Below, in pieces: positions 16,013 through 29,150 of a DNA stretch of 64,000 nt; within the stretch, counting starts at the first letter, position 1; each line of letters begins with the position of its first letter. Under the pieces are notes generated by a model. That model made no database searches. It was given only the letters and a program-made list of their open reading frames with translations, and had not been told where the DNA came from. Made by a program: the position numbers and the translations under genes. Source of the DNA: Craterostigma plantagineum (taxonomy: Eukaryota; Streptophyta; Magnoliopsida; Lamiales; Linderniaceae); NCBI GenBank assembly GCA_027422505.1, contig JAPQWV010000005.1, positions 8,189,501 to 8,253,500 on the forward strand, written 5' to 3'.

Positions 16013-16662
16013 GCTCTTTTTGAGTGTTTCGGCTGTGTTGTACTTCTATTCGTCTTAAAAGGCTTAGTTTGTATTGAAGATCTGCTGCTGGTGAATATGG
16101 ATATGCAGATGGGAGCTGCTGTAGATCACGTACCTTTTGTTATGCTTTTGTTGGTTTTATGAAATATTTTCTTCTTTTATTTACTTTGGAATAAGAATTT
16201 GGCTGAATTTTGGAGGGCTTTTAGGGAGGTCACAGATTTTATGAAACGGTTCGTCTTTTGTACGTGTACAACGAGTGAATCCAGTCAAAGTAGTGTAATA
16301 TAGCTGACTGCATTTGATTTTGAAGTATAGATTTTTCACTTGATGGTTGAATGAAATTAATATTTAAGCTACTATTATACAGAATAGCACAAAATACACG
16401 ATTCTGAAGAAATTTATATCAATAAACACTTGCGAAATTTTATATTATAATCCTTATACGCAAAAGTACTGAAAAGTATAACAAAAGGGCCTATTTCGGC
16501 CTGCGGGTATTGGGGCTTCTGGCCATTCGGGCTACAGATGGGCCGTGCCACAAAGACTGTTCATGTTTTGGGCTCCAAAACTAGGCCCAAGTCCGTGGGT
16601 CAGCTCGGTCCAGCCCATGGTCCAGGCCCAAATATTCAGCTCTCTACGAATTGACACATTAA

Positions 16663-17344
16663 GGGGGTGTTGTTTTGAGGTGATCCTCAAAAACATCACC
16701 GTGATCTTCACATCACCTCCCCATCGCCGTGTTTGTTTTTCGTAGGTGATGAGTCATCACCGTAATGAAGATCACCTAGGTGATCAAAGTGGGGTGATAT
16801 TTCAACTTTCGGATCACCCCCAAAAAAGCTAGGTGATCCAACATTACAGTGATGATGTGCTATTTGAATTTTTATTTGGACATATTACCCATGATATGTT
16901 AACATTCCTTATATATCCTTTTATTCATATTTTAAATTATATAACTAACTATTTTAAATCTTAAAAACACATTTAATAATTAAAAGTATAAAATAATATT
17001 GATAATTATATAATAGACATAATTGATGCTTAAAAAAATTTTAAACTCGATACTAAAACATTGATCATTGTTACGTAAAATGTCATCTCAACATAAACGT
17101 ATTAATCACATTACCTATATGATATACGTAGGGTTAAATATGTCATTTATGCAATATCACCCCACAAATCACCGTGATTAATCAAACATAATATTTCAAT
17201 ATCACTTTGATATGCAAAATGAAATATCAACCCAAAACAAACATAGTGATGATATATTACATTGATCCACATCACGGTGATAATGAAATTACGGTGATGC
17301 GAGTATCACCGTGATGCTGGATCACCATAAACAAACAGCTTGCT
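16663..17344. mobile_element. PIF/Harbinger-like MITE, ~680 bp, TAA duplication
   Basis: The ends are GGGGGTGTTGTTTTGAGGTG and, inverted from the right, AGCAAGCTGTTTGTTTATGG. Both run into repeated ATCACCGTGAT words. TAA flanks both sides (16660-16662 and 17345-17347). The interior is A+T-rich and non-coding. The element lies between the convergent 3' ends of NUP1 and the DnaJ gene. Confidence 0.65.
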
Positions 17345-17488
17345 TAACATGAAAGAGATGATAAAAAACGAAATGGCACGCTGCGCACGATGCTTAGACA
17401 AACTTCAGGTTCACCAACAAAACCACGAATTAAACAAAGAAAACAAGAAATAAACAGAAATACGACAGACATCACCTCCCTCATAATA

Positions 17489-19604
17489 TTACTGCTGAGC
17501 ACACTGCACCCTTTGAGCTCCACCATGCATATCCTCATCATCTTCGTCGTAGGCTTCTTGGGCACGCTGGCGCTGCTTCCTTCGCATCTCTTCTTCCATG
17601 TTAACGTCGTGGAGAGTCGTCTCCTCACATTCGTCCAACTCCATATCTGTTTTAGCCGCCGACCGACGAGGGAGAACGGACTCGAGGGCTTTGCTTTGGT
17701 CTACGGTTACAGAGTCGGGGAAGTCCACGGAGAAGTGTAGGTAGAGTTTGCCTTTCATGAATGGTCTTTGGTGAATGGGCATTCCTTCGTCGTTAATGGC
17801 CTTGAATTGATCTAATAACCCGAAATACATAATCTTAAATATGAGGGTTGAAAAGGGATACGAGATTTGAATCGATGGAATAGGTGTTAGGAACTTGAAC
17901 TTACCAGGCTTGATAACTTCGCCAGCTTCAGATTTAACAAGGAGCTGACGGTTGTCTAAATGGGCCAGTATGAATTGGAACCCACAGAGAGCTTCGGTTA
18001 GGGTCAAAGTGTGTTCGACGAATAGATCGTCGCCCTTCCTCTTAAACTTTGGGTGATCCTTTTGTTGCAGGACAAAGACAATATCCCCCGTGACTGTGTC
18101 AGGCTACAAGAGGAATTCAGAGATTCTGTTAAAAACGAATGTGATGTGATAACTAAACTCAGAAAGGGCACATTTGAAGTTACCGCTTCATCAGCTGCCC
18201 CAGGGAATGAGATCTTTTGTCCATGTTGCATCCCCTTCTCAACGTTCACCTCCAAGACCTTTTTCTCCTGCGCGACCTTTTGGCCTTTGCACTGAGGGCA
18301 ACGGTCTTTGTCGTTGATTGTTTCGCCAGTGCCTCTGCAATCATTGCAAGGATGTTGCATCTGCTGTATCATGGGACCCAATTGTCTGATGGACACTTTC
18401 ATGCCAGAACCTTTACAGCCCGGGCATGTTGTTGAAGCTCCCGATTTAGATCCTTTCCTGACCCATAAAACAGCGCATGCGTTATGATGCAGTGCAGTTA
18501 TATAAGATGAGTTAAGCTTCACTTTTAAGAAAAAAGGCCCACCCCTTGCACTTCGTGCAGAGAACGTTGCGAGAAAGTGAGAGCTTCTTAGACGTTCCAT
18601 TGTACAAGTCCTCAAGTGAGACCTTGAGAGGATGGACAACATCCTCTCCTCTTCTTTGCCTCCGACCTCTGCTGCTTCCTCCGGCTGTTAGCATGGGCAA
18701 GCAATAATGAATTTCATTTCGAATGCTGTTGTGTCACAAATTAAACAAAAAAAAAAAAAGTAATAAGCTTACCACCAAAAGAACCACCTCCAAAGAAGGA
18801 TTCGAATATATCAAATGGGTTGTGGCCTCCACCTCCACCACCCATTCCCTCCTTGAGCGCATCCTCGCCATACTGATCGTAGATTTCCCGCTTCTCAGGG
18901 TCACTCAAGACTTCATACGCTTGAGCTATCTCCTTAAACTGAAAAGAAATAGTCGATAAAAATTTTATTTTGAAGAAAAAGAAACGTAACATGCAGTATA
19001 CTTGATTTAGAGCATCAGACCAGCTAAAACTAACAGCCAGTAATTCAGGCATGTGAATAAAGCAGACAAGGTGAAAAACTCATGATGAGGAGGGGAGCAC
19101 GCAAGCATCAAATTTTGATTCATTATCTTCCAGTGAAAAACTACAAGGAGTATGAAGAATAAAAATAACAGTCCCATATTATTCATTCTACCCAAAGATA
19201 GCAAATTGCATAGAAGGCGCCAGTACATAACTCATAATCACTAACTACGTCACCATAAAACAACTGAATAACTATAACTCAGTCAATCTACACATACGCA
19301 AACTTACAAAGCCCTTCTAACTCATCTCGAAGAATAGATCTGAAAAACAGATAATTTTGCAAAAGCTCAAAAACAGGAGGAACTTCAAAAAGGCAACAAG
19401 CATTGAATACAATATTTTCAATAAAGCGGAGAAACATAGAAGAAACAAAATTACTTTCTCAGGATCTCCGCCTTTATCAGGATGATTCTTAATCGCCGCC
19501 TTGCGATAAGCTTTCTTCAAGTCATCCTGAGAAGCACTCTTCGACACACCCAGCGCCTCATAGTACTTGGTGTTGTCGCTTTTCTTCGGAGCTCTACCAA
19601 ACAT
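17489..19604 (-). CDS. Type-A DnaJ (HSP40) co-chaperone with CaaX farnesylation box
   Basis: This stimulates HSP70 ATPase and delivers clients; plant members are cytosolic and partly membrane-bound through farnesylation. Exons from the 5' side: 19455-19604, 18773-18938, 18543-18684, 18184-18457, 17905-18103 and 17489-17811. Phases are consistent and give 417 residues, the family's usual length. It has a J-domain with HPD at 41-43, a G/F region ([19 protein letters not shown]), and four CxxCxGx zinc motifs from residue 148 ([32 protein letters not shown]). The C-terminal client-binding domain ends in CAQQ, a canonical CaaX box. A 5'UTR intron is likely at about 19630-19766 (ATCT|GTAAGC ... TTTGAAG|). 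It matches plant DNAJA (ANJ1/J2/J3) throughout. Confidence 0.96.
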
Positions 19605-20405
19605 CTCAACTATTTTGCACGAACTCGATCTTCAAACATAAAATTCAATCAAACAATTAATTAACTCGTGAGCGCAATCCACAGTCGAACGGATCTAACA
19701 ATAACTATGCTAATCTAAAACCAATTGAATCAAACACATATCAATTCGCAATAGTAAAAGGCTTACAGATGAGATTTGGAGAGGTGCGTACTCTGCGTTT
19801 GAGGGAGAAAGGAGGAGAGTTAGGGTCAGTCGAAGTTTGTGGTTTTAATCGAGCGATGTCGATGGAAACTTGGACGGTTCAGATTGTACTCTTAGAAAGA
19901 GATTAGACGGTTGAGATATTCCGTAGCACACCGCTATAGTATAGCCCACCAAAATAGAATGATTTAAGACTGTTGACTTTGACCATATTAATTTTGACGT
20001 TGACTCAGGAATGGGCTGGGCGTTTTAGCACCTTTTCCTTTGTGAAATTAATCAGCCCTTAGTAGTACGCGCCTATTATAGCCAGAATAGCCCATAATCT
20101 ATTAAATAAGAAATCCATAATGGTAATAGCCCATAATCGTACTTAAAGCTCATCAATACAAAATTAACCTTTTTAATATTCAGATGGAAAAGCGTGAAAG
20201 AAAGGGACAAAATTATAACTTACGATTACTTTTTTTTTTTTCCAGATATAGGGTTTACTAAGCATAACGAATTTCAACAAATTTCTCAAGTCAGAATAAA
20301 TTTGGATCATTTACCAATCAAGGTTGTAAATCGTAAGAAAATACCGATCACCCAATTCGTTACGATGAACATTTTGTAAATCGAAACAGAAATAAAAGAT
20401 CTTAC

Positions 20406-21593
20406 TTAGGGATGTCAATGGGTCGGGTCTGAACCGGGTTTGGCAAGACCCGGGACCCGCCTCATTTATTTTTTACTAGACCCGTTACCCGCCCCGACCC
20501 GGCTCGTGGAAAACCCGCCCCGCCCCGAGACCCGTAATAATCGGGTCAGACCCACCAGACCCGCCAGACCCGCCAGACCCGTATAAATTTATTATTTTTT
20601 ATGCATTTGTCTCGAGAGCACAGTTCTTTAATTTTCAAACATCAAATTTTTTCCCAATTCAAATACATAATAAAAACCAAGTGATAGACAAAATTATTCA
20701 TCAATCAAAATCAAAACAAATTAGACCGTAGTTTAAGTAGCACTTTCTTCTTCAATATCATCTTCTTCATCCAATACGACGGGGCACTTCAAATTATCAA
20801 CTTTCTGGGAAATGCCTGAAAAACAGATCTATAAAATTAGGGATTGCCCAAACGTCGAAGCAGATTAGGATTAAAGAAAACACAAATTGAAGCAGATTAG
20901 GATGAAAAAAAAAACACGGTTCCAAGCAGATTATATATAAAAAACAGATTATGTCTAAAAGTGCTTAATTGTCCCAAATCGCTTACTTGAGTTGGTCCGG
21001 TCGTTGATGTGATGTGGCTGGTGGTGTCGCTGGTGGTGTCAGACGGTTGGGGCTGATGGTGTCACAGATGGTGGTGGCCGGCGGTGTCGCAGCTGACGAT
21101 GGGGGGGGGGGGTGTCGCAGCTCACGGCGGGGGCAGCGGTGTCGCAGCTAGTGGGTGCCGGCCAATGGTGTCGCAGCTGACGGTGGGTGGTGGTGTGGAG
21201 AAAACGTAGGAAAGGTTATAAGTTAATGTAAGATCGATCTTTATTATCACTTGAGCAATTGGTTGTTGTGCGATCAGATCTGTTGCTCAAAGCATAAGTT
21301 TTTTTTAAGAAAGGTGTCGCTGTTGAAGTGAAGAAGAGAAGTGAGAACGGCTGATTAGAAAAGAAGGCAAAACCTAGTTTAGTTTGTATACATATAATAT
21401 ATAATATAAAAATTAAATTAATATTTTATGCGGGTCGGGGTGGATTAGACCCGCGACCCGCCCCAGACCCGGCCGGGTAGAAGGATAAAAATCCATAACC
21501 CGCCCCATACCCGATTATTTTAAAAATACCCGACCCATTAGGGGCGGGTCCGAAACGGGTCCGGGTCTGGACCCGGCCCATTGCCATCCCTAA
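20406..21593. mobile_element. Non-autonomous hAT element, ~1.19 kb
   Basis: The ends are TTAGGGATGTCAATGGGTCG and, inverted from the right, TTAGGGATGGCAATGGGCCG, nearly identical. The flanks GATCTTAC (20398-20405) and ATTCTTAC (21594-21601) match at 6 of 8 bases, consistent with a hAT duplication. Both ends are rich in GACCCG words. No transposase is present. At 21000-21190 there is a tandem GC-rich block with repeated GGTGTCGCAGCT and a run of G at about 21100. Confidence 0.8.
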
Positions 21594-21661
21594 ATTCTTA
21601 CTAGGGTGGGTCAAGTCTACTTACTGAGCATAAAAAGTTACTTGGTGAGAGTATGCAACAC

Positions 21662-21775
21662 CCCGTAGGTATATTTAAGGGATCGTTATTTATAATGATG
21701 CACAAACCTAATACTTTTACTTATTTTTTGTATTGACCCGTAGGTATATTTTAGGGATCGTTATTTATACATAAG
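21662..21775. repeat. Direct repeat 'CCGTAGGTATATTT(T)A', two copies
   Basis: The phrase CCGTAGGTATATTTAAGGGATCGTTATTTAT occurs in two near-identical copies about 75 bp apart, just left of the Mutator-type element at 21787. It is non-coding. Confidence 0.55.
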
Positions 21776-21786
21776 AAAACTAACAT

Positions 21787-24700
21787 GGGACAATGTCACT
21801 TAAATCCCTAGCACCATAACTCCCCGTATCAGAATATTTATCACTTAAGGACCATTTGAAAACTAAACTTTCACTTAAGGACCAATTCTCTTAAAAAGTC
21901 GATTTTACCTTTTCTTTATGATTTTATTTTGTATTTCCTTTTATCAACTTAACCAATTTTAAAAATAAAAGAAACTGAAAAAGAAAAAGAAAAGTGATCA
22001 AAACCAGAGAATGAACAGAGAGGGGAAGAAGAAGAAGAATGGGAAGAAGAAAAAGAAGGGAAAAAAGAAGAAGAAAAAGTGAAAAGAGAAATCCTTCCTT
22101 GGTTCAACCAGCATCATGTGAGTCTTATCCCAATGTAGGATTTGAGTCTTAACCCAATGTAGGATTCTCGTTGAAGACGAAGAAATCTAAACTGGAAAAG
22201 AAAAAGACAAATTGAGAAGAAATTGTTGATTTTTATGGACTAATCTTACGTAATTTTTATGGGTTCAGGTTAGTACAACGTGTATCTTTTCAATCTATCG
22301 TGGGTTGTCGGAAATCAAATCGGAATTTTCACAATTTATTCGTGGGTTTGTTCGATTTAGGTTGTGCTTGTGTGTTTGTTTGAAATCGTGAGTTTCCTAT
22401 CATTAGGGCCTAGATTGAAATAGGTTTTTGTTTGTCGATTTTGGATTTCATTAAGAGCTAAATCTTTATGTTCAAATATCATTCATGATGCCCGGCCGTG
22501 TGTGTTCTTGTATGTTCGTGTGTTAATTAATCGACTTCATTTTTTTCTGTTTTAGAAAATCTTAATGCGAGCTACACCTGGTAAAATGCGGAATGAAATG
22601 TTGTATAAAGGCTTTTATGTATTGAATCGTTTAGAATTGATCAATGAAAATGGGGGAATGATCACACCATCAGCATAATTTCAATTAATGTTTCATTCTC
22701 TTATTGGGTTTGACATCATAAACTTTCTTTGCATTTTAGAAACCTAAAGGTAGTTCAAAGCAATGCAAGATTACACAACTGTTTGGATACGGCGTACCTT
22801 TACATGCGTGCTTATGGTACCATTTCACTTTATATAGTGTACCTTTTAATGTATGATTATGGTACTTTTGTCAACAATTGCTCAATTGTTTATGAAAGAA
22901 AACCTTTATGTCGTCTACGAGTGAGATCGTGAAGCAATGTTATATTTAGGTGGATGGATCAATATAAGAGACAATGTTATGATTAAAATAATGTTTGTTA
23001 TGTTAGGATTTTTGGTATGTTAACAATGATAAAAAGGTACGATAACCTTGTGCACAAGGTACAACAAACACTTGTAAAATGGTGCATTCAACGCATTAAA
23101 CTGGTACGTTATATTAATAGCCGCAAAAATGAGAAGAAAGTACTTAAAGTCAGATCTTGTTCGAAACACAACCTGACATGTCAGAATTAATTTGAAATCT
23201 GACAAACAACTGTATATGATGTGTCAGTAACAAAATCTAGAACAAACTGCTTTGTCAAGAACTATATAATGCCGGCTCTTGTTTTTCTTCATCTTGGTAC
23301 GGTAAAATACTTAATCGAGGTACAACATGTATACACCATAAGGTACATTTACAAACTGCTGAATGATACATTATACTCGATATAATTGGTACAACTTATT
23401 ATTTTAAATTGTTTTCATGGCAATCAAATTTTGTTTTCTTTGACAAATCATAATTCTATAAGTATGTAAGTTATGACTTTCGCTTCTAATGAAGTAACAC
23501 ATTAAATCATAGTATTATATTACAAAATCAAGTTTCGTTGAAAGAGGATGAACAATGTTAGAATAACTTCATAGAATATAATATAGATGATTGTTAACTT
23601 GAAAATGTTCAACTTATTTGGAATGTTTTATGTTTATTATGATATTTATTTATGTTTTTAGAGATTCACATTTATTGTTAATAACCTGAAATCATAATTT
23701 AGAGTTTGTGGATCGACAAACGTTGGTACAGTATCAGTGTTTATCTTGGTATGAAGAAATATGTAAACGTGGTTAGTATAATACCATAATAAGGTACAGT
23801 CACATACTGCCCTGTAGTACATTTTATATTGTATATTTGGTATAGTTTATTAGGGTAAGCATTTACGATAGCATTTTACATTAGTTTCGATGCAAAAACA
23901 CTTTAGTACAAATAAATATGTTATAAGTTTCATTTGTAATACATTTAGTGGATTAATATTCAAAGTTGTGGATTTGTAGTTTATTCATACTTTAAATAGA
24001 AAGATGTTCTTACATCAATTGTGTTCCTATTCTAAACTTGATATTTGAAATACAAATTCATGCTTGTACGAGGTTTAAACCATCAAATTTGATAATAAGG
24101 CAAACCAGTAAAACAGATTCGCATGAAAATTAATTCAAACGGCGAATAAAATATGTTTATTTGAATATGTTGTACCAAATATAGCATGTTTATTGTACCA
24201 TTGAACAACCTGAGACTGCACCATTAAACAACCGATGAATGTACCTTATTGTGGAACTGTACCATAATTAAATATACTAAAATTAAGGAACATTCTGCCA
24301 GAAGATATACTGCACTTTTCTGACAAGTGACAAAAAAGTTTCCATGCGTGTCAGATCTTTCTGTACGCGTCAGAATTTGTTCCACAATACCATGTCAGAC
24401 ATTCGCAATGTCTAATTTTGTATTTTTAGCAATTCTTTTACAACTATGAATAAATATTACTATCATAACGCATTTAGCGTATCATTTAGCAGGTGTTTAA
24501 TGTACCTTGTATGCATGGTTACCGTACCTTATGTAATATTGTTACCGTATCAAAAATTGTAAGCATAACAGACAACATATTTAACCACAACACTATCCAT
24601 TTTAAGAGTAAGTCCAAGATTACACTAATACGTAAAACATGCTTGTAAATATCTAAAAACAAATTAATTTATATGAACGATTAATATTGCTAAATACGTA

Positions 24701-25931
24701 TTTAGAGCGGCTTCTCTACACGTATGACGATTGTGCTCGTATTTTCCACGTATTTGCCCTTGTTAGCCATTAGTGCATTTTTATACTTCCGGACTCAAAA
24801 GTATGGGTCGTAATAATCATAAAACGAGTGCAATAAATACATCAGTAGCTTACATGATATTCCATAAATGTCACCTATAACAAGCATGCTCTTTAATCAT
24901 TTATGTGGAATAAGAGTTAATAAAAATAAAATGAAACATAATGTAATTACAATCAAACATATGATATAAAAGAAGACTCAACATACCATAATTCTACCTA
25001 TACTGTACTAATGTATACTATCACGATGTACCATTGTAATGCATATACAGTACTAAATATATGCATATAGCGTACTAACAACACATACATATAGTGTACC
25101 AAAAATACGAAAGTTACTATCCTAATTAATTCTCAAAAAACGAATAGCTTCCAAAAAAACCCCAAATTAAACCTTAAGCCCTTGTTTGGTTGATGGGTTT
25201 AGGTATTTTAAACCTGGGTTTGAGATATATTCAAGTGTTTGGTTCGTAGTTATATTTAAACCATGGGTTTATATAATTCAGCTCTAAACACATACTTATG
25301 GGTTTAAATAAACACACCCCCTCTGATGTGTTTATCTGAACCCACTAACCAAAGACAATTTTATTTTATACTCATTAATTAATTTCATATAAACCTAACT
25401 AATTTAAACCCTCCTAAATATAAACCTACTAACCAAACGAGCACTAAAAGGCCCGAATTAAACATCGAAACCCTGAATTCAACATATGAAAGCTTAGTCG
25501 AAGCACTATATCAAATTTACAGCGTAATTTAACAAATTTTGACGAAAAATGGAAGTTATGAAACTTGCTTGAGCATGTGCGAAATGAGAAATTCGCACCC
25601 AACGACGACATCGACTCATTTGATGTTTCTCCGTGTGAGCAATTTGGTGTGGGTGTTTCGATTTGTTGTTCGATTGAGAGAAGAAATTTGATTTGGCATA
25701 TGAGTTTCTTTTTAGCTTTCTTCCATCGTTCACAGCAATTTTGTTTTGTTTTTTCATTTAAATTTAAAATTTAGGTAAAGCTGTAATAATATAAGTTTTG
25801 AGGGGTATTTTCGTCCAACTTGTCCTTATTTGCAACATATCTTTCCAAGTGGTCCTTAAGTGACATTTTTCTCATATAGGGAGTTATATGATAGAAAGTT
25901 ATGCTGATGGGTATTTAAGTGATATTACCCC
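21787..25931. mobile_element. Large Mutator-type element, 4.1 kb, GTAC-rich core, no transposase
   Basis: The ends are inverted repeats of about 130 bp: GGGACAATGTCACTTAAAT on the left against GGGGTAATATCACTTAAAT from the right, then CACTTAAGGACCA on both. The flanks AACTAACAT (21778-21786) and AACTAATGT (25932-25940) agree at 7 of 9, as expected for an older Mutator insertion. Just inside the TIRs lie UTR-like, purine/pyrimidine-biased stretches (about 22000-22100 and 25550-25760). The core (22600-25100) is A+T-rich with dozens of GTAC words and no long ORF. A PIF-like MITE is nested at 25178-25444. I see no transposase or recognisable captured gene. Confidence 0.8.
25178..25444. mobile_element. 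PIF/Harbinger-like MITE, 267 bp, nested in the 21787 element
   Basis: The ends are GCCCTTGTTTGGTTGATGGG and, inverted, GTGCTCGTTTGGTTAGTAGG. TAA lies on each side (25175-25177, 25445-25447). The interior repeats 'AAACCCA/TGGGTTT' words and has no ORF. Confidence 0.75.
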
Positions 25932-26115
25932 AACTAATGTTAGTGATCTTTATTTTATTTCTATTTTATTGATATACTATAACAAGTTGAATGTTTGGAT
26001 ATTAAGCAAAAAGAAGTGCTTTAAAAGTCAGTTGCTTTTGATTAATCAATATATGTTTGTCTATATCAGCAACTTGCACAAAACATGACAACGAACTTTT
26101 CACATAAATAAATGA

Positions 26116-26511
26116 GGTCTTTACACATAAATACCCATTTCTTGTAATTCAGTACCATGTCAGTATTTTTTATATGTAGGTACCTAATAGAATAAATTTT
26201 TTGCACATAGGTACCCGATCCACCGCAGGTACGCCATATAACAGACTTAGGTACCCTATATCAACGTATTTTCGTACGTAATACGTTGAGAAAATGGTAC
26301 GCCATATATAACACACTAAGGTACCATATAGAAACCGTATTGGGTACCGTATAAACACGTGACATTGTACGCAATAGACACATAAAAAGGTACGGCAAGA
26401 CTGAGAAAATTGGTACAAACAGTACAACGGGTACCTATCTGTAAAAATTTCTGACATAGGTATTGATTTGTAAATTTTTTATTCAATTGGGTATTTTTCT
26501 ATAGATGTCAC
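26116..26511. mobile_element. Mutator-type MITE, 396 bp, GTAC-rich
   Basis: This is the same family as the element at 7130. TIRs begin TACACATAAATACCC on the left and, from the right, CTATAGAAAAATACCC. Both continue with a conserved TGTCAG(T/A) and GGTACC(T/C) spacing. The flanks AATAAATGA (26107-26115) and AATAAATGG (26512-26520) match at 8 of 9. The interior is dense in GGTAC/GTACC words and non-coding. Confidence 0.8.
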
Positions 26512-26520
26512 AATAAATGG

Positions 26521-28090
26521 AGCAAACACCGTATTTATTTAATGTCGTTATGGCCATGCAAAGAAATTATTATTTATTTCAAGCCAAACCAATCAATGCT
26601 ATATAGTAAATTTATTTTAATTTAAAATAATTAATTGAAATTATAATTTAAAGTTATTATGTATATATAAATTAAAAATTAAAAATATAAGAATTAACTA
26701 AAAAATAGTTATTATAAGATTGTCAGTGATTTTTTAATTTTATTATTAATTTTATGTTAAATTGACATACCAATGGGCAATTTATAGCCACCTCTAATTC
26801 TTAATAAAATAGTTAGATATTTTAGTTACTTATATGTCATAATGGGCCATGCAGATGGGAAAAAGAGATTTTTATATTAAACCCATGCCAATCAAAGGAG
26901 TAGATAATTTATATTTAATTAAGATATGATGCAGATTTTATGGATTTGTTTCCAAAAAAGTATCAAGATCAAGTTCATGCATCTGAATAAGTGGACAATT
27001 ATATTTGATTAATAGTTCACTAGAGTTGATTACTACTTTCCAAAGTGGTCTTACTAGCAAGATTAAAATATGTGCCCCACCAAAAATGGAAAATAAAGTC
27101 GCATAACAAATATTGTTGTAATTCTTTTTTTTTTGTTTGTAACGTATATGCAATATACGTATGTATATATATATATATATGTATGTATGTATATATATAT
27201 ATATGCGTGTGTTAAATTAAACAGTCCAATTAAATATTCCATTTTATCCCATCTATACTATTATATTAAGGGTGAGGGATGTGTATTAACGGCTAATTTG
27301 GTCTGTAAAATATTTACAATTTAACCTCTCTATTTCTAATTTCATTAATTTAATAATTATCACATTTAATCCCTGAATATTTTGTTATTATACTTATACC
27401 CCAAATCATTATTTCCTTTTATATATATAAAAATTATATTTCAACTACTAAACATAAATTATAAATTTCAAAACTAAAATTAAAACAATTATATTTTAAG
27501 CGAGCGTGCAGATAGTATTAGTATATTTTGTGTGTGCCGAAGCTCCGAAAGGCGAAAGCCCGAGGGAGCGTAGGAAAAATTCTTCTTTGAACTTCATTAG
27601 TTTTGTTCGGTTACAAAACAAATCATATGTCGAAAGTTTATAATGTGCATAACTTAGTGATTTACTTCCATACTCATTTTTTTGAAAATAAAATCTCACT
27701 TGCACTTTTGAAAAGATGACTTAACGAGTACTCTATTTTAATGTAAAGTGCAAATATGAAGTAAATTTTGTTCCAAATACAAACAAATTGTGTTATTTTG
27801 TTAAGGAAATTAAACATATACTATACTTTTATTTAATTATTTCTTTATATAAATGCTGATTAAAACTATATGATCTTTAATTGTTTTTTGTAAATATGAA
27901 TGATTAATAATTTCTGATCATAATTTAAATTTAGTTTGACTTGTTTTTGCTTTTTAATTATAACATTGATAATGAGTATGAATAGTATTGTTTTCACTGT
28001 AAAGAAATAGAACTACTGATGAAAAATGTTGTCGCGACTATATTTTTGTTTAAAAGACATTATTTTGTATTGTTATCGATTTCAAAAAAC
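26521..28090. other. A+T-rich intergenic DNA with an (AT)n/(GTAT)n microsatellite
   Basis: An alternating TATA/GTAT microsatellite lies at about 27144-27205. At 27249-27318 there is an inverted copy of the 80-bp repeat found at 9911. It starts TCTATACTATTATATTAAGG, which resembles a Helitron 5' end, but no convincing CTRR 3' end was found. The remainder shows nothing recognisable. Confidence 0.5.
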
Positions 28091-28091
28091 C

Positions 28092-29132
28092 GCTATTTAT
28101 AGCCTTGACGAGCAGCAAACACCAAACAGAGCTTAACTCTCACCTCTTCATTCCCCTCATTCTTTTACATAATGGACTAATGGTGCAATCACAGTTCTGC
28201 TAATCAGTTAAACTCCATAGCTGAATGCATTTGCTCAATCTGAAGAGAAGAGCGTAAAGCAAAGAGCACATCTCGTTTAAGGTATCTGTTTTGTTATTAT
28301 TATATATTGTTTTCCTGGTTTCTTCTTGGTTTATCGCTTCGATAATTTCTTTTTTTTTTGTTTTTCATCTGCTCGATTCTGATTAGATGATTCATTGCAA
28401 TTTTTTGATTGCGTTTTCATTCTTAAATGGATATGAGATGAGGTTTGATTTATCTGTCTCTCGTTTTATTGGTCGATTGCCTGGGAAATTTCTGCTACTA
28501 TTTATGACATCGACAAAAGGTAGTATGAATTTAGGGTTCTTTTCCGTGAAGTGGAACTGAAAATTCAGTTTATGGCTCTGCTGCGTTGATACTTGACAAC
28601 TATGAGACAATGTCAATACGATGAATGTTGATTGTTCTGTTTCGTCCCTTTGTAATATTCTCTTTCACCTTTCTTCTTTTTTGGTTGAATTGTACGTATA
28701 ATGCCCCTCACATCAGTTGATAATGATTTGTAATGGATCCACTGTTCTATCAGCGGCTCGGCCAATAGGTTTTTCTATCGAAGAAAAAGAGTCAAAGTGT
28801 GGCCCCCCTTAGTTTCAGTTGATGTTAATCATAAGCTTAGCCCTTTGTGTTGTGCCTTGGACTTTAGTTATGCTCTCAAAAGTATTCATATCTCCAAACT
28901 TTTCAGATAGCGTTTGATGGCCACTGGAAATTTGCAGACAGTTCTACTGTAGCTTAGAATTTTAGCTTTTGGATTGCATCTTAGTTCATTGCGCCTTGGT
29001 TTCTGATAACAGTAAAGCATATTATCTCTCATTTGTTTTCTTAACTTTTCTTCCTTATTTGTCTTCTCCACTTGGGTAGTCTTCCCTTTATGTGTAAAAG
29101 AAAATGCAGGCCTATCTTTTTTTTTTGTGCAG
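28092..29132 (+). promoter_or_regulatory. bZIP-like gene promoter, 5'UTR exon and 5'UTR intron
   Basis: A TATA-like TATTTATAG lies at about 28094. Downstream is a leader exon ending TTTAAG at 28281. A long 5'UTR intron runs from about 28282 to 29132 (GTATCTG ... TTTTTTTTGTGCAG). The start codon follows 18 bases later at 29151. The boundaries are inferred from splice consensus only. Confidence 0.5.
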
Positions 29133-29150
29133 ATATCATAAAGACCGATC

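Noticed and set aside
25506..25774. ORFs of 69-83 aa on both strands near the right end of the 21787 element
   Set aside because: Non-conserved, overlapping on both strands and lying in a transposon subterminal region; no family similarity.
27249..27525. Possible short Helitron (TCTATACTATTATA start)
   Set aside because: No CTRR end with a 3' hairpin could be placed, and the related 80-bp unit at 9911 occurs as a tandem repeat, so this is left as a dispersed repeat.
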